The notes beneath the pieces were generated by a model. It was not told where the DNA came from and did no database searches. It saw only the letters and a list, made by a program, of their open reading frames with translations. A DNA stretch of 64,000 nucleotides. Origin: Bradyrhizobium sp. CSS354. Its GTDB lineage: Bacteria > Pseudomonadota > Alphaproteobacteria > Rhizobiales > Xanthobacteraceae. The stretch covers positions 1 through 64,000 of the forward strand of contig NZ_JAACFU010000027.1 in assembly GCF_029051725.1 (NCBI RefSeq), read 5' to 3'. Every line of letters begins with the position of its first letter. Position 1 is the first letter of the stretch. The translations under genes and the position numbers were made by a program. Below are positions 35,029 to 43,910 of the stretch, piece after piece.

Positions 35029-35090
35029 TAGACGCGGACCTGCATATGGTGGCGGCCGTCGCGGATCTCGCCGTCGAGATGAGCTGTCAC
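34989..35090 (-). pseudogene. ybgC: Truncated 5' end of host ybgC
   Basis: A GTG at 35090 after AGAGG starts 26 codons of YbgC (VTAHLDGEIRDGRHHM, then YYEDTD), then runs into island sequence and stops at 34989. It sits where ybgC belongs next to ruvB in this group of bacteria. The break at 'DTDFS' marks the integration site. Confidence 0.8.
35012..35045. repeat. Right attachment junction of the island
   Basis: AATCCGTGTCCTCGTAGTAG begins a 34-base stretch shared, with four differences, with 32217-32250. It is host ybgC coding sequence on the minus strand and recombinase 3' end on the plus strand. It marks the boundary between the island and the core chromosome. Confidence 0.65.
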
Positions 35091-35159
35091 GTCGCTAGCC
35101 TCTTCGCATTGCGGTCACCAACCCGTTTTGCGCAAAAACGGCCGGCTGCGCAAGCGTGG

Positions 35160-36077
35160 CTAGACGACCAATGGCCCCCGCCCCAGCGTCACTTCGACGA
35201 TCTCAGGCGGCACGCCGACGCGGAGCGGCATGATGCTGCAACCGAGGCCGCCGGAGATGATGACGTCGCATTTCAGCCGGACATGACCATAGGCGAGCCG
35301 GAGGCCGTGCTGCGGCGGAACCGCCGGCGACCAGCCGAGCAGACGGACCTGACCGCCATGGGTGTGCCCGGACAGTTGCAACGCGACGCGGGCGGGCACG
35401 CGCGGCGCGATATTGGGCTCATGCGCGAGCAGGATGATCGGCGCATCGTCGGTGACCTTGGCAAGCGTCGCGTCGAGATCGTCGGCGCCAAAGCGCCCCG
35501 TGCTCCGGAAGCGTCGCGCCGGCAGAAAGGCGAGCTGATCGCCGAGCCCGGCGAGCCAGAATGCGCGGCCATCCTTCGCGAGCCGCATGACGTCGTTCTC
35601 GTAGACGGGAATACCGGCCGCCTCCAGCGCGCGATGCGCGACCGTCGGCCCGTGCCCGACCCGCTGCACGGTCCTGTCGTCCCAATAATCGTGATTGCCC
35701 ATGACGGCATGGACGCCGAGCGGCGCTTTCAGGCCGGCCAGCACCTTGGCCCATTCGTTCGCCGGAATGATGCGCGTGACCTGGTGCAAGCCGGCGACAT
35801 AGTCGCCGAGCAGCACGATGATATCCGCGTTCAGCGCGTTGGTGCGATCGACGATGGCCTCGATCCGCTCCAGCGACATCCAGGGATCGCAGGCATGGAT
35901 GTCGGCGATCACGGCGATCTTCAGCGGGAAATCCGCCGGCCATTGCCGCGGGGTTGGATGATAGCGGGTGACCCGAAGCCGAAGCATCGGCTCGACGCCG
36001 ACGCCATAGGCCGCGGTCGAGACGCCAAGGGCGGACAGGCCGCCGATGGAACGGAAGAAATGACGGCGCGTGATCAT
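35160..36077 (-). CDS. Calcineurin-like metallophosphoesterase
   Basis: A 305-aa protein of the YkuE/YaeI group. Metal-binding motifs are visible: 'DIHAC' at about 59, 'GDYVAG' at about 91, 'GNHDYW' at about 127, then 'AHEPN' and 'SGHTHGGQ'. The N-terminus (ITRRHFFRSIGGLSALGVSTAAYGVG) looks like a twin-arginine-like signal or membrane anchor. It probably acts at the membrane on a phosphodiester or lipid substrate (some relatives cleave UDP-diacylglucosamine). It lies downstream of ruvB on the same strand with a 129-base gap. Confidence 0.85.
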   Translation of the reverse strand: MITRRHFFRSIGGLSALGVSTAAYGVGVEPMLRLRVTRYHPTPRQWPADFPLKIAVIADIHACDPWMSLERIEAIVDRTNALNADIIVLLGDYVAGLHQVTRIIPANEWAKVLAGLKAPLGVHAVMGNHDYWDDRTVQRVGHGPTVAHRALEAAGIPVYENDVMRLAKDGRAFWLAGLGDQLAFLPARRFRSTGRFGADDLDATLAKVTDDAPIILLAHEPNIAPRVPARVALQLSGHTHGGQVRLLGWSPAVPPQHGLRLAYGHVRLKCDVIISGGLGCSIMPLRVGVPPEIVEVTLGRGPLVV

Positions 36078-36206
36078 GGCAGCCCGATCGTGATGCGGCT
36101 TCTTGATGCGACCCTATTGGAGCGGAAATGGGGTGCGTTTGTGCAGACCATCTGCACGAGATGACCGGAAATTCATGACGGCCCGAGCAGCCTGCACTTG
36201 CGCAGA

Positions 36207-37259
36207 TCAGTCGTCGCTCTCGTCGGTGCCGAACAGGCCGAACTGCGCCGCCGCATCGCGCGAGGGCTCGCTGATGCCGAGGTGGCGGAAGGCGTGCGAG
36301 GTGAGCAGGCGGCCGCGCGGGGTGCGCTGCAGATAGCCGCACTGGATCAGATAGGGCTCGATGATGTCCTCAATCGCATCGCGCGGCTCGGACAACGCGG
36401 CGGCCATCGTCTCGACGCCGACCGGGCCGCCGCCATAGTTCTGCGCGATGGTCGTGAGATAGCGGCGGTCCATGGCATCGAGGCCGGCGGCGTCGACCTC
36501 GAGCGCGCTCAGCGCGTGGTCGGCAATCTTGCGATCGATCCTGTCGGCATCGGCCGCCGAGGCGAAATCGCGCACGCGGCGCAACAGCCGGCCGGCGATA
36601 CGCGGCGTGCCACGGGCGCGGCGCGCGATCTCGTTGGCGCCATCCGCGCTCATGCCGACGTTGAGCACGCGGGCGCCACGGGTGACGATGCTTTCCAGCT
36701 CCTCGATCGTGTAGAAATTCAACCGGACCGGAATGCCGAAGCGGTCGCGCAAGGGATTGGTGAGCAGGCCGGCGCGCGTGGTGGCGCCGACAAGGGTGAA
36801 TTTCGACAGCTCGATCTTGACCGAGCGCGCTGCCGGGCCCTCGCCGATGATGAGGTCGAGCTGGAAATCCTCCATCGCGGGATAGAGCACTTCTTCCACC
36901 GCCGGGCTCAGGCGATGGATCTCGTCGATGAACAGCACGTCGCGCTCTTCGAGATTGGTGAGCAGTGCCGCGAGATCGCCGGCCTTGGCGATCACCGGGC
37001 CTGACGTGGCACGAAAGCCGACGCCCAGCTCCTTGGCCACGATCTGCGCCAGCGTGGTCTTGCCAAGGCCCGGCGGGCCGACGAAGAGCACGTGATCGAG
37101 CGCCTCGCCGCGCTTGCGCGCCGCCGCGATGAAGATGGACAGATTCTTGCGCGCCTGCTGCTGGCCGACAAAGTCGGACAGCGATTGCGGGCGCAGCGCA
37201 GTATCGCCGACATCATCGCTGCGGCGCTCGGGCGTGACCATGCGGGGAGGAGTGCTCAT
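36207..37259 (-). CDS. ruvB: Holliday junction helicase RuvB
   Basis: The ATG at 37259 gives 350 aa. It has the AAA+ Walker A 'GPPGLGKTTLA', Walker B 'LFIDEIHRL', sensor 1 'GATTRAG' and the C-terminal winged helix ending 'GYLQRTPRGRLLT'. It forms hexameric rings that drive branch migration with RuvA. The start overlaps the stop of the membrane-protein gene between ruvA and ruvB (ATGA). Confidence 0.97.
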   Translation of the reverse strand: MSTPPRMVTPERRSDDVGDTALRPQSLSDFVGQQQARKNLSIFIAAARKRGEALDHVLFVGPPGLGKTTLAQIVAKELGVGFRATSGPVIAKAGDLAALLTNLEERDVLFIDEIHRLSPAVEEVLYPAMEDFQLDLIIGEGPAARSVKIELSKFTLVGATTRAGLLTNPLRDRFGIPVRLNFYTIEELESIVTRGARVLNVGMSADGANEIARRARGTPRIAGRLLRRVRDFASAADADRIDRKIADHALSALEVDAAGLDAMDRRYLTTIAQNYGGGPVGVETMAAALSEPRDAIEDIIEPYLIQCGYLQRTPRGRLLTSHAFRHLGISEPSRDAAAQFGLFGTDESDD

Positions 37260-37780
37260 GCGGGCAGGATAACACGGTGCAGCGGTTTCGCGAGCCACCA
37301 GCATAGGCTGGCCGGGATGACAGCGACGATGGCGAGCATGGCGGAGAGCTTCAGCGCCTCAGGCGCGGAACGGACACTCGGCAAGATCACCGCCGAGGTT
37401 TCGGAAGGAACAACGAACATGCCAAACCCGACGAAGCCGGCGCCGGCCACGGCTGCGGCGAGCCACGCCATCCAGATCATGTTGAGGTCGGCGTAGACCG
37501 CAGCCAGTGCGAAGATCAAGCCGGCGGCGACTGCAGGAAGGAACGAGGCGAGAATCGTGGCGATGGCCAGCAGCACGATCGCGATCGAAACCAGCGTGCG
37601 CAGTGCCTCCAAGTCAAGGAGAAACATCTGCAGCACCGCGGCACCGAGCGTCGTCACCATCACCGAGACCAGCGCGGCGACCGTCAGCGGCCCCACAACG
37701 GAGAAGATCACGACGATACCGGCCACGCGCCAAAGGCGACGAAAAACAAAGGCGACGGGATTGGCGCGGGCCGCACTCAC
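37256..37780 (-). CDS. Multi-pass membrane protein inserted between ruvA and ruvB
   Basis: A GTG at 37780, overlapping the ruvA stop as GTGA, starts 174 aa with four or five hydrophobic segments ('VVIFSVVGPLTVAALVSVMV', 'VSIAIVLLAIATILASFLPAV', 'MAWLAAAVAGAGFVGFGMFVV', 'LSAMLAIVAVIPASLCWWLA'). It ends overlapping the ruvB start. The tight overlaps make it an operon member, but nothing in it suggests DNA repair. I do not recognise the family. Confidence 0.75.
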   Translation of the reverse strand: MSAARANPVAFVFRRLWRVAGIVVIFSVVGPLTVAALVSVMVTTLGAAVLQMFLLDLEALRTLVSIAIVLLAIATILASFLPAVAAGLIFALAAVYADLNMIWMAWLAAAVAGAGFVGFGMFVVPSETSAVILPSVRSAPEALKLSAMLAIVAVIPASLCWWLAKPLHRVILPA

Positions 37781-38394
37781 TTCGACAGCTCCTTCAGGCC
37801 TAGCCGGATAAGCTGCGCGGTTTCGGCGGTCTCGCCCGCGCTGCGCGAGGCCGATGCGATCGCCGCCGCCGCCTGCGGCTGGCCGTAGCCGAGATTGACC
37901 AGCGCGGAGATCGCATCCGCCACCGGCCGCGGCGCGCGCTGGTCGTCGACGGCACCGGCGAGATGCACGACCGCCGGATCGACATTGGAGAAGGCCGGCG
38001 CCTTGTCCTTCAGTTCGGTGACGATGCGCTCGGCGACCTTGGGGCCGACACCGGGCGTGCGCGCCACCGCAGCCTTGTCGCGCAGCGCGATCGCGTTGGC
38101 GAGATCGGATGGCTGCAGCGTGCCGAGCACGGCGAGCGCGACCTTGGCGCCGACGCCCTGCACGGTCTGGAGCAGGCGAAACCATTCGCGCTCCTGGTCG
38201 CTGCGGAAGCCGAACAGCTTGATCTGGTCCTCGCGAACATAGGTCTCGATCGACAGCACGGCGGCCTCGCCCGGCGAGGGCAGATGCTGCAGCGTGCGCG
38301 TCGAGCAGTGCACCTGATAACCGACACCGCCGACGTCGAGGATGACGAAATCCTCGCCGTAAGAATCGATCAGGCCCTTGAGCTTGCCGATCAT
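37777..38394 (-). CDS. ruvA: Holliday junction branch-migration protein RuvA
   Basis: A 205-aa protein starting 'MIGKLKGLIDSYGEDFVILDVGGVGYQVH', the RuvA OB fold. Two helix-hairpin-helix motifs follow ('LLQTVQGVGAKVALAVLG', 'RTPGVGPKVAERIVTEL') and a C-terminal three-helix domain that binds RuvB. Its start overlaps the ruvC stop by four bases. Confidence 0.97.
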   Translation of the reverse strand: MIGKLKGLIDSYGEDFVILDVGGVGYQVHCSTRTLQHLPSPGEAAVLSIETYVREDQIKLFGFRSDQEREWFRLLQTVQGVGAKVALAVLGTLQPSDLANAIALRDKAAVARTPGVGPKVAERIVTELKDKAPAFSNVDPAVVHLAGAVDDQRAPRPVADAISALVNLGYGQPQAAAAIASASRSAGETAETAQLIRLGLKELSK

Positions 38395-38918
38395 AACCCA
38401 GCCACCTTCAGCCGCAGCGCGGTGCTCTGGCGATGATGGGCGTGGGTGATGGCGATGGCGAGCGCGTCGGCGGCGTCCGCGGACGGCGGATCGGCTTTCG
38501 GCAGCAAAATCTTGAGCATCATCGCGATCTGCTGCTTATCGGCGTGGCCGGCGCCGACCACCGTCTTTTTCACCTGGTTCGGCGCGTATTCGGCAACACT
38601 GATGCCGAACATCGCGGGCGCGAGCATGGCGACGCCGCGGGCCTGGCCGAGCTTCAGCGTCGCGACGCCGTCCTTGTTGACGAAAGTCTGCTCGACCGCG
38701 GCTTCCATCGGCTTGTGACCGGACAGGATGGCGGCGAGCCCCTCATGGATCGCGAGCAGCCGGCTCGCCAGCGGCAAATCGTCCGGCGGCTCCACCGAGC
38801 CGCAGGCGACGTAGATCAGCCGGTTGCCCTCGGCCTCGATCACGCCCCAACCGGTACGGCGCAAGCCAGGGTCGATGCCGATGATGCGAACGGGGCCACG
38901 AATCGGGAGCGTCGTCAT
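38391..38918 (-). CDS. ruvC: Crossover junction endonuclease RuvC
   Basis: A 175-aa protein with the RNase H-like fold of RuvC: D16 in 'IIGIDPGL', 'EQTFVNKDGVATLKLGQARG', and the C-terminal acidic pair in 'PSADAADALAIAITHAHH'. It resolves Holliday junctions bound by RuvAB. It is first in ruvC-ruvA-(membrane gene)-ruvB, 71 bases after yebC. Confidence 0.97.
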   Translation of the reverse strand: MTTLPIRGPVRIIGIDPGLRRTGWGVIEAEGNRLIYVACGSVEPPDDLPLASRLLAIHEGLAAILSGHKPMEAAVEQTFVNKDGVATLKLGQARGVAMLAPAMFGISVAEYAPNQVKKTVVGAGHADKQQIAMMLKILLPKADPPSADAADALAIAITHAHHRQSTALRLKVAGL

Positions 38919-38989
38919 GGGCCAGTGATAGCGGCTGGCCGCCGTGGGGGAAACAGAAACAGAACGGAAGTAACAGGGGAAGTGGCCCC

Positions 38990-39736
38990 CTACCCGCCCA
39001 TCTTCGCCAGCAGCGCGTCCGACACCTCGAAATTGGCGTAGACGTGCTGGACGTCGTCGTGCTCGTTGAGCAGGTCCATCAGCTTCAATAGCTTCTCGCC
39101 GGTCTCGTCGTCGACCGCCACCGTGTTCTGCGGCTTCCAGATCAGCGCGGCCTTGCGCGGCTCGCCGAACTTGGCCTCCAACGCCTTGGCGACGTCGCGA
39201 TAGCCTTCGGTCGAGGCGTAGATCTCATGGCCGCCTTCGCTCGAGATCACGTCGTCGGCGCCGGCCTCGATCGCGGCATCCAGCACCGCATCGTCGGAGG
39301 CGACACTGCGGTCGTATTCGACGATGCCGGTGCGGTCGAACATGAAGGAGACCGAGCCGGTTTCGCCGAGATTGCCTCCGGACTTGGTGAAGAAGGAGCG
39401 GATGTCGGAAGCCGCGCGGTTGCGATTGTCGGTCAGCGCCTCGACGATGACGGCAACGCCGCCGGGGCCATAACCCTCGTAGCGGATCTCGTCATAATTC
39501 TCGCCGTCGCTGCCGAGCGCCTTCTTGACGGCGCGCTCGATGTTGTCCTTCGGCATGTTCTCCTGGCGCGCCGCGATGATGGCCGCACGCAGGCGCGGGT
39601 TCATGTTGGGGTCGGGCGTCCCCAGCTTGGCCGCGACGGTGATTTCCCGCGCCAGCTTGCCGAACAGTTTCGACTTCTGGGCATCCTGCCGCCCCTTGCG
39701 GTGCATGATGTTCTTGAATTGGGAATGTCCGGCCAT
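38990..39736 (-). CDS. yebC: YebC/PmpR-family protein
   Basis: A 248-aa protein with the standard start 'MAGHSQFKNIMHRKGRQDAQKSKLFGKLAREI' and the acidic middle domain ('YEGYGPGGVAVIVEALTDNRNR'). Members act as transcription regulators or as translation factors that relieve polyproline stalling. Its place upstream of ruvC is the usual one. Confidence 0.95.
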   Translation of the reverse strand: MAGHSQFKNIMHRKGRQDAQKSKLFGKLAREITVAAKLGTPDPNMNPRLRAAIIAARQENMPKDNIERAVKKALGSDGENYDEIRYEGYGPGGVAVIVEALTDNRNRAASDIRSFFTKSGGNLGETGSVSFMFDRTGIVEYDRSVASDDAVLDAAIEAGADDVISSEGGHEIYASTEGYRDVAKALEAKFGEPRKAALIWKPQNTVAVDDETGEKLLKLMDLLNEHDDVQHVYANFEVSDALLAKMGG

Positions 39737-39942
39737 GCGTGATCTTCTCTAGGGGAATCGTGCGCCAAGGTGAGCGTGGGAAGCGCGGCCTTATAGGCCG
39801 CCACCCCACTGGAAAGAAAGAGGCTCTACGACTTTAAGGTAACACCGTACTGGACCGTGCCTAGATGTCAGGCATCGTTAACCCTGATTTCATTCCAGCC
39901 TGCGAAAATAGCGTCCGACCGTCCCCCGACAAGAGAGACCTG

Positions 39943-41691
39943 ATGGCATTCGGACTATTTCGGAAGCGTCTGCCGGACATGGCTGCAACTGCGGCTGCCC
40001 CGCAGGCTGCGCAGCCGGTGGCCCATTCCGAGCCCGCGGCGGCCGTCGAAGGCGATTCGGCCAAGGAAATTCTGGAACTGCTGGAACTCGAGCTGGGCGC
40101 CATGATTCGCCAGCTCGAGCGCGCCGCCAATTCGGTGGCCGGCGGCGCCGAGGCCACCGCCACGACGCTTGCCGCCATTCGCGACCGCACCGACGCCCTG
40201 ACCGGCCGGACCAACGCCGCGCAATCGAACGCCTCCACCTTCGCCCATGCCGCCGACAAATTCACCCAGTCGGCGCTGGGCATCGGCGCGCAGGTTCGCG
40301 AGGCCGGCAAGCTCGCCGACGAGGCCAGCGCCGCAGCACAGGAAGCCCGCGCCAATGTCGATCGCTTGCGCGAATCTTCGGCCGCCATCGGCAACGTCGT
40401 CAATCTGATCGCACAGATCGCACGGCAGACGACGCTGCTCGCGCTCAACTCGACCATCGAGGCCGCGCGCGCGGGCGCTGCGGGAAGAGGCTTTGCGGTC
40501 GTCGCCACCGAGGTCAAGGCACTCGCGGTGCAGACCCAAGGCGCGACGGAGGAAATCACCAAAAAGATCGACGCGCTGCAGCGCGACGCTGCCGGCTCCG
40601 CGGATGCGGTGCACCGCATCTCGCAGGCGATCGAGGCCATACGCCCGGTGTTCGAGACCGTCAACGGCGCGGTCGCCGAACAGAACGCCACCACCAGCGA
40701 AGTCTCCGGCAACGCGACAAGCGCGTCGGAGTTCATCATCTCGGTCGGCGAAAGCGCAGCCGAGATCGATGCTGCGACCAAGGCGGCCGAGAACCACGGC
40801 GAGAACGTCGCCAGCGCAGGCAAGGCCGTGACCGCCTTCGCACAGAAACTGAAATCGCGCTGTGCCGTGCTGCTCCGCCAGAGCGAGCACGACGACCGCC
40901 GCAAGACCGAGCGGCTGCCCTGCCATCTCAAGCTCGAAACCGCACGCGGAGTGCTGCCAGTCTACGAGATTTCGATGGACGGCGTGCTGATCGGCGGCGC
41001 CGACGCGGGCCGCCTTGCATCGCAAGCCATGATCGAAGGCACCCTCGAAGGCGTCGGGGCGTGCCGCCTGCGCGTGGTCGAGCAATCCAAGGCCGGCGCC
41101 CGCGCGCAATTCGTCAATCCCGATGCCGCGCTCAGCGAGAAGGTCGAGGACCGGCTCTGGTCGATCCACGAAGAAAACACCGAGTTCGTGACCCGCGCCA
41201 TGGAAGCGGGCAACGCGCTGACCGCGATCTTCGAGCAGGCGGTTGCCCGCGGCGAGGTGAAGATCGATGACCTGTTCGACACCGATTATGCCGAAATCGC
41301 CGGAACCAATCCGCAGCAGTACCGCACCAGATATCTGGACTGGGCCGACCGCGCGCTGCCGGCGTTCCAGGAGGCCTTTCTGGCAAAGGACCCGCGCTTG
41401 GCGTTCTGCGCCATGGTCGATCGCAACGGCTTCCTGCCGGTGCACAACAGGATCTATTCGCATCCGCAGCGGCCGGGCGATGCCGCCTGGAACACGGCCA
41501 ACAGCCGCAACCGGCGGATGTTCAACGATCCGGCGGGGTTGGCTGCCGCGCGCAACCTGCGCTCGTATCTGGTCCAGAGCTATGCACGCGACATGGGCAA
41601 CGGAAATACGGTGATGATGCGCGAGATCGACGTTCCGATCCGCGTGCAAGGCCGGCACTGGGGCGGATTCAGGACGGCCTACAAGCTCTAG
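39943..41691 (+). CDS. Soluble methyl-accepting chemotaxis protein with PilZ domain
   Basis: I chose the ATG at 39943 (MAFGLFRKRLPDM) over 39865; it gives 582 aa. There is no transmembrane segment. Residues about 60-290 are a chemoreceptor signalling domain, with the hairpin tip 'IARQTTLLALNSTIEAARAGAAGRGFAVVATEVKALA'. Next comes a PilZ-like segment ('DDRRKTERLPCHLKLETARGVLPVYEISMDGVLIGG') that may bind c-di-GMP. The C-terminal domain (about 430-582) is shared with the next gene. It is a cytoplasmic receptor linking c-di-GMP and another signal to CheA. Confidence 0.9.
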   Translation: MAFGLFRKRLPDMAATAAAPQAAQPVAHSEPAAAVEGDSAKEILELLELELGAMIRQLERAANSVAGGAEATATTLAAIRDRTDALTGRTNAAQSNASTFAHAADKFTQSALGIGAQVREAGKLADEASAAAQEARANVDRLRESSAAIGNVVNLIAQIARQTTLLALNSTIEAARAGAAGRGFAVVATEVKALAVQTQGATEEITKKIDALQRDAAGSADAVHRISQAIEAIRPVFETVNGAVAEQNATTSEVSGNATSASEFIISVGESAAEIDAATKAAENHGENVASAGKAVTAFAQKLKSRCAVLLRQSEHDDRRKTERLPCHLKLETARGVLPVYEISMDGVLIGGADAGRLASQAMIEGTLEGVGACRLRVVEQSKAGARAQFVNPDAALSEKVEDRLWSIHEENTEFVTRAMEAGNALTAIFEQAVARGEVKIDDLFDTDYAEIAGTNPQQYRTRYLDWADRALPAFQEAFLAKDPRLAFCAMVDRNGFLPVHNRIYSHPQRPGDAAWNTANSRNRRMFNDPAGLAAARNLRSYLVQSYARDMGNGNTVMMREIDVPIRVQGRHWGGFRTAYKL

Positions 41692-41800
41692 TGCGCGCTC
41701 AGGCAAGACGCCAACGCGCGAATCACCTCTTAAGACCGGAATTGGAATGGGAATGCCGCGGAGAGCCGGCGAACGGCTCTGACTGGAGGACTCTCAAGAC

Positions 41801-43225
41801 ATGTCCGTCGTACAACTTGCAGTACTGGACACCGGCTCCAACCGAACGCTTGCCGAACGGCTGATCGATCAGCTCGCCGACCGCATCGGCGGCCTCGGCG
41901 TGGAACTCGCCGACATCGCCGGCAACGTCCAGGAAGTCGCAAACCGCGTCGCGAACCAGTCGGAACGGTTCCATCATCTCCAGGAAACCGCCGAGACGAT
42001 GGTGTCGGCCAATCACGACATCGCCAATGCGTCACAGGCGGTGCAAACGACCACGTCAGCAGCGGTCGGCGAGATCGCGCAGTCGCGCGGCGCCGTCGAC
42101 GCCGCGGTGAGCCACATTTCCGAGCTCGTCGCGGCGGTGGAGCGGATCGAGGCGCGACTGAGCGCCGTCGGCTCCGCGCTGGCACAAGTCGCCAAAGTGT
42201 CCGGCTCGATCGAGGCTATCGCGAAGCAGACCAATCTGCTCGCGCTCAACGCCACCATCGAGGCGGCACGCGCCGGCAATGCCGGCCGCGGCTTTGCGGT
42301 GGTCGCAAGCGAGGTCAAGAACCTCGCGGAAGCCACCCGCCAAGCCACACACCAGATCTCCGACACCGTGCGCGATCTCGACGGCCAGATCGAAGGCCTG
42401 ATCGGCGAGAGCAGCGATGCCTCGCAGCGCGCGAAGACCGCCGGCGAAGGCGCCCAGCGGATCTCCGGCATCATCTCGCGGGTCCAGCAGGGCTTCGCCT
42501 CCGTGGAAGCGGAGATCGGCAGCGTCACGCGCGCGGCGACCTCCAATCTCGGACATTGCGACACCGTCATCAGCGAGCTCAACGAACTCGCCAAGGGCGT
42601 CGACCTCTCGTCGCGCGATCTCAAGAACGCCGATCAGCGCGTGACCAAACTGCTCGACACGTCTGAAGGCCTGATCGCGCTGATCGCCGACAGCGGCGTC
42701 GAGACATCCGATGCGCCGCTGATCCGCCTTGTCGTCGAGACCGCCAAGCGGATCTCCGACGAGTTCGAAGCCGCCATCGGCCGCGGCGAGATCACGCTCG
42801 ACCAGTTCATGGATGAGAACTATCGGGAAATCCCCGGCACCGATCCCAAGCAATACAACACTGACTATGTCGAGTTCACCGACCGCGTGCTGCCCGCGAT
42901 CCAGGATCCGATTCAGAAATCCGATCCCCGCATCGTGTTCTGCGTCGCCTGGGCCAAGGGCGGCTATCTGCCGACCCACAACCCGAACTACCGCCTGCCG
43001 CAGGGCAAGGACCCGGTCTGGAATAACGCCAATTGCCGCAACCGCCGCCTGTTCACAGATCGCGCGGTGCAGAAGGTCGCGGCCAATACCAAGCCGTTCC
43101 TGCTCCAGACCTATCGCCGCGACATGGGCGGCGGTCAGTTCGTGCTGATGAAGGATCTGTCTTCGCCGATCATGATCCGCGGCAAGCACTGGGGCGCCTT
43201 CCGGATGGGCTTTCGACAAAACTGA
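41801..43225 (+). CDS. Soluble methyl-accepting chemotaxis protein
   Basis: A 474-aa protein with a GGAGG ribosome-binding site. The signalling domain has the tip 'IAKQTNLLALNATIEAARAGNAGRGFAVVASEVKNLAEATR'. The C-terminal 150 residues ('YREIPGTDPKQYNTDYVEFTDRVLPAIQDPI', 'GYLPTHNPNY', 'RDMGGGQFVLMKDLSSPI') match the end of the preceding receptor, but the PilZ segment is absent. No membrane span. The tandem pair probably arose by duplication and shares one ligand type. Confidence 0.92.
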   Translation: MSVVQLAVLDTGSNRTLAERLIDQLADRIGGLGVELADIAGNVQEVANRVANQSERFHHLQETAETMVSANHDIANASQAVQTTTSAAVGEIAQSRGAVDAAVSHISELVAAVERIEARLSAVGSALAQVAKVSGSIEAIAKQTNLLALNATIEAARAGNAGRGFAVVASEVKNLAEATRQATHQISDTVRDLDGQIEGLIGESSDASQRAKTAGEGAQRISGIISRVQQGFASVEAEIGSVTRAATSNLGHCDTVISELNELAKGVDLSSRDLKNADQRVTKLLDTSEGLIALIADSGVETSDAPLIRLVVETAKRISDEFEAAIGRGEITLDQFMDENYREIPGTDPKQYNTDYVEFTDRVLPAIQDPIQKSDPRIVFCVAWAKGGYLPTHNPNYRLPQGKDPVWNNANCRNRRLFTDRAVQKVAANTKPFLLQTYRRDMGGGQFVLMKDLSSPIMIRGKHWGAFRMGFRQN

Positions 43226-43332
43226 CGGTCGCCGCGACGCGCTTACGGCGGCGACGAATGGCCTCCCTGAATCAAAAACCTCGAAAACAACCCCATGCAC
43301 AGTAGCCGGGGTGAGCAGAATCAATAGGTTAA

Positions 43333-43361
43333 GCGCCTGATGAATCCGCCGGTTCAGGCGC
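43333..43361. terminator. Hairpin after the second chemoreceptor gene
   Basis: Eight-base arms GCGCCTGA and TCAGGCGC with a 13-base loop, about 108 bases after the stop. Confidence 0.4.
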
Positions 43362-43450
43362 CTCGTGCGGCGTTGCGCCGTCGGGCAAAACAGGCGTAGA
43401 GTGCTATTATTCCGAAAGTCACACGCGCTCCTTGCAGAGGATCATGAGGG

Positions 43451-43852
43451 GTGAAACTATTTGCGTTCATCCAATCCGTGCAGAGGGCGAAGAACAGCAT
43501 GCGCTATTTCCCCGGCAAGGACCTCGAAGAAAGCCACCGCAGCACACTTGACGAGCATCCGCACGCAACGGGCGCCGTGCAGCAGCAGATAAAACGCTCA
43601 CGCGCACAGTTGGCTGCATCTCAAGAACTTCTGCATCGACCAGCAGTCGGCGGCACCGGACCTGCTGCGATGCCCACGGCCGCAGCTTGCCTGGAATTTG
43701 CCGCTGCGTTCAGATGCAAGGCCGCCAAACCCGGCACACCCGAGCGAACAGTGAACATCCTGAAGAATATATCCCGCAGTTTTACCGGCCTCGCGAGCCA
43801 GCTCGCGATACTGGAGGCTGCGGATAGGGCAGACCGCAGCGCCTCTATTTAG
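43451..43852 (+). CDS. Hypothetical protein
   Basis: A 133-aa frame from a GTG (a later ATG at 43499 is possible). It has a hydrophilic, His/Gln-rich middle and a helical C-terminus ('TVNILKNISRSFTGLASQLAILEAADRADRS'). It does not resemble a family I know. Codon use fits the surroundings. Confidence 0.4.
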   Translation: MKLFAFIQSVQRAKNSMRYFPGKDLEESHRSTLDEHPHATGAVQQQIKRSRAQLAASQELLHRPAVGGTGPAAMPTAAACLEFAAAFRCKAAKPGTPERTVNILKNISRSFTGLASQLAILEAADRADRSASI

Positions 43853-43910
43853 GGCACGCTGTTACCTATTTTGATAAAATCTTTTTCCGGTACGCCGCGT
43901 ACTAAGGAGA

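Noticed and set aside
35030..35160. tRNA gene as the island attachment site
   Set aside because: No cloverleaf or CCA end is seen; the boundary lies in ybgC coding sequence.
39955..43324. Long minus-strand open frames opposite both chemoreceptor genes (583 and 422 codons)
   Set aside because: They mirror the high-GC codon pattern of the plus-strand genes and have no protein-like motifs; the plus-strand products are clear chemoreceptors.
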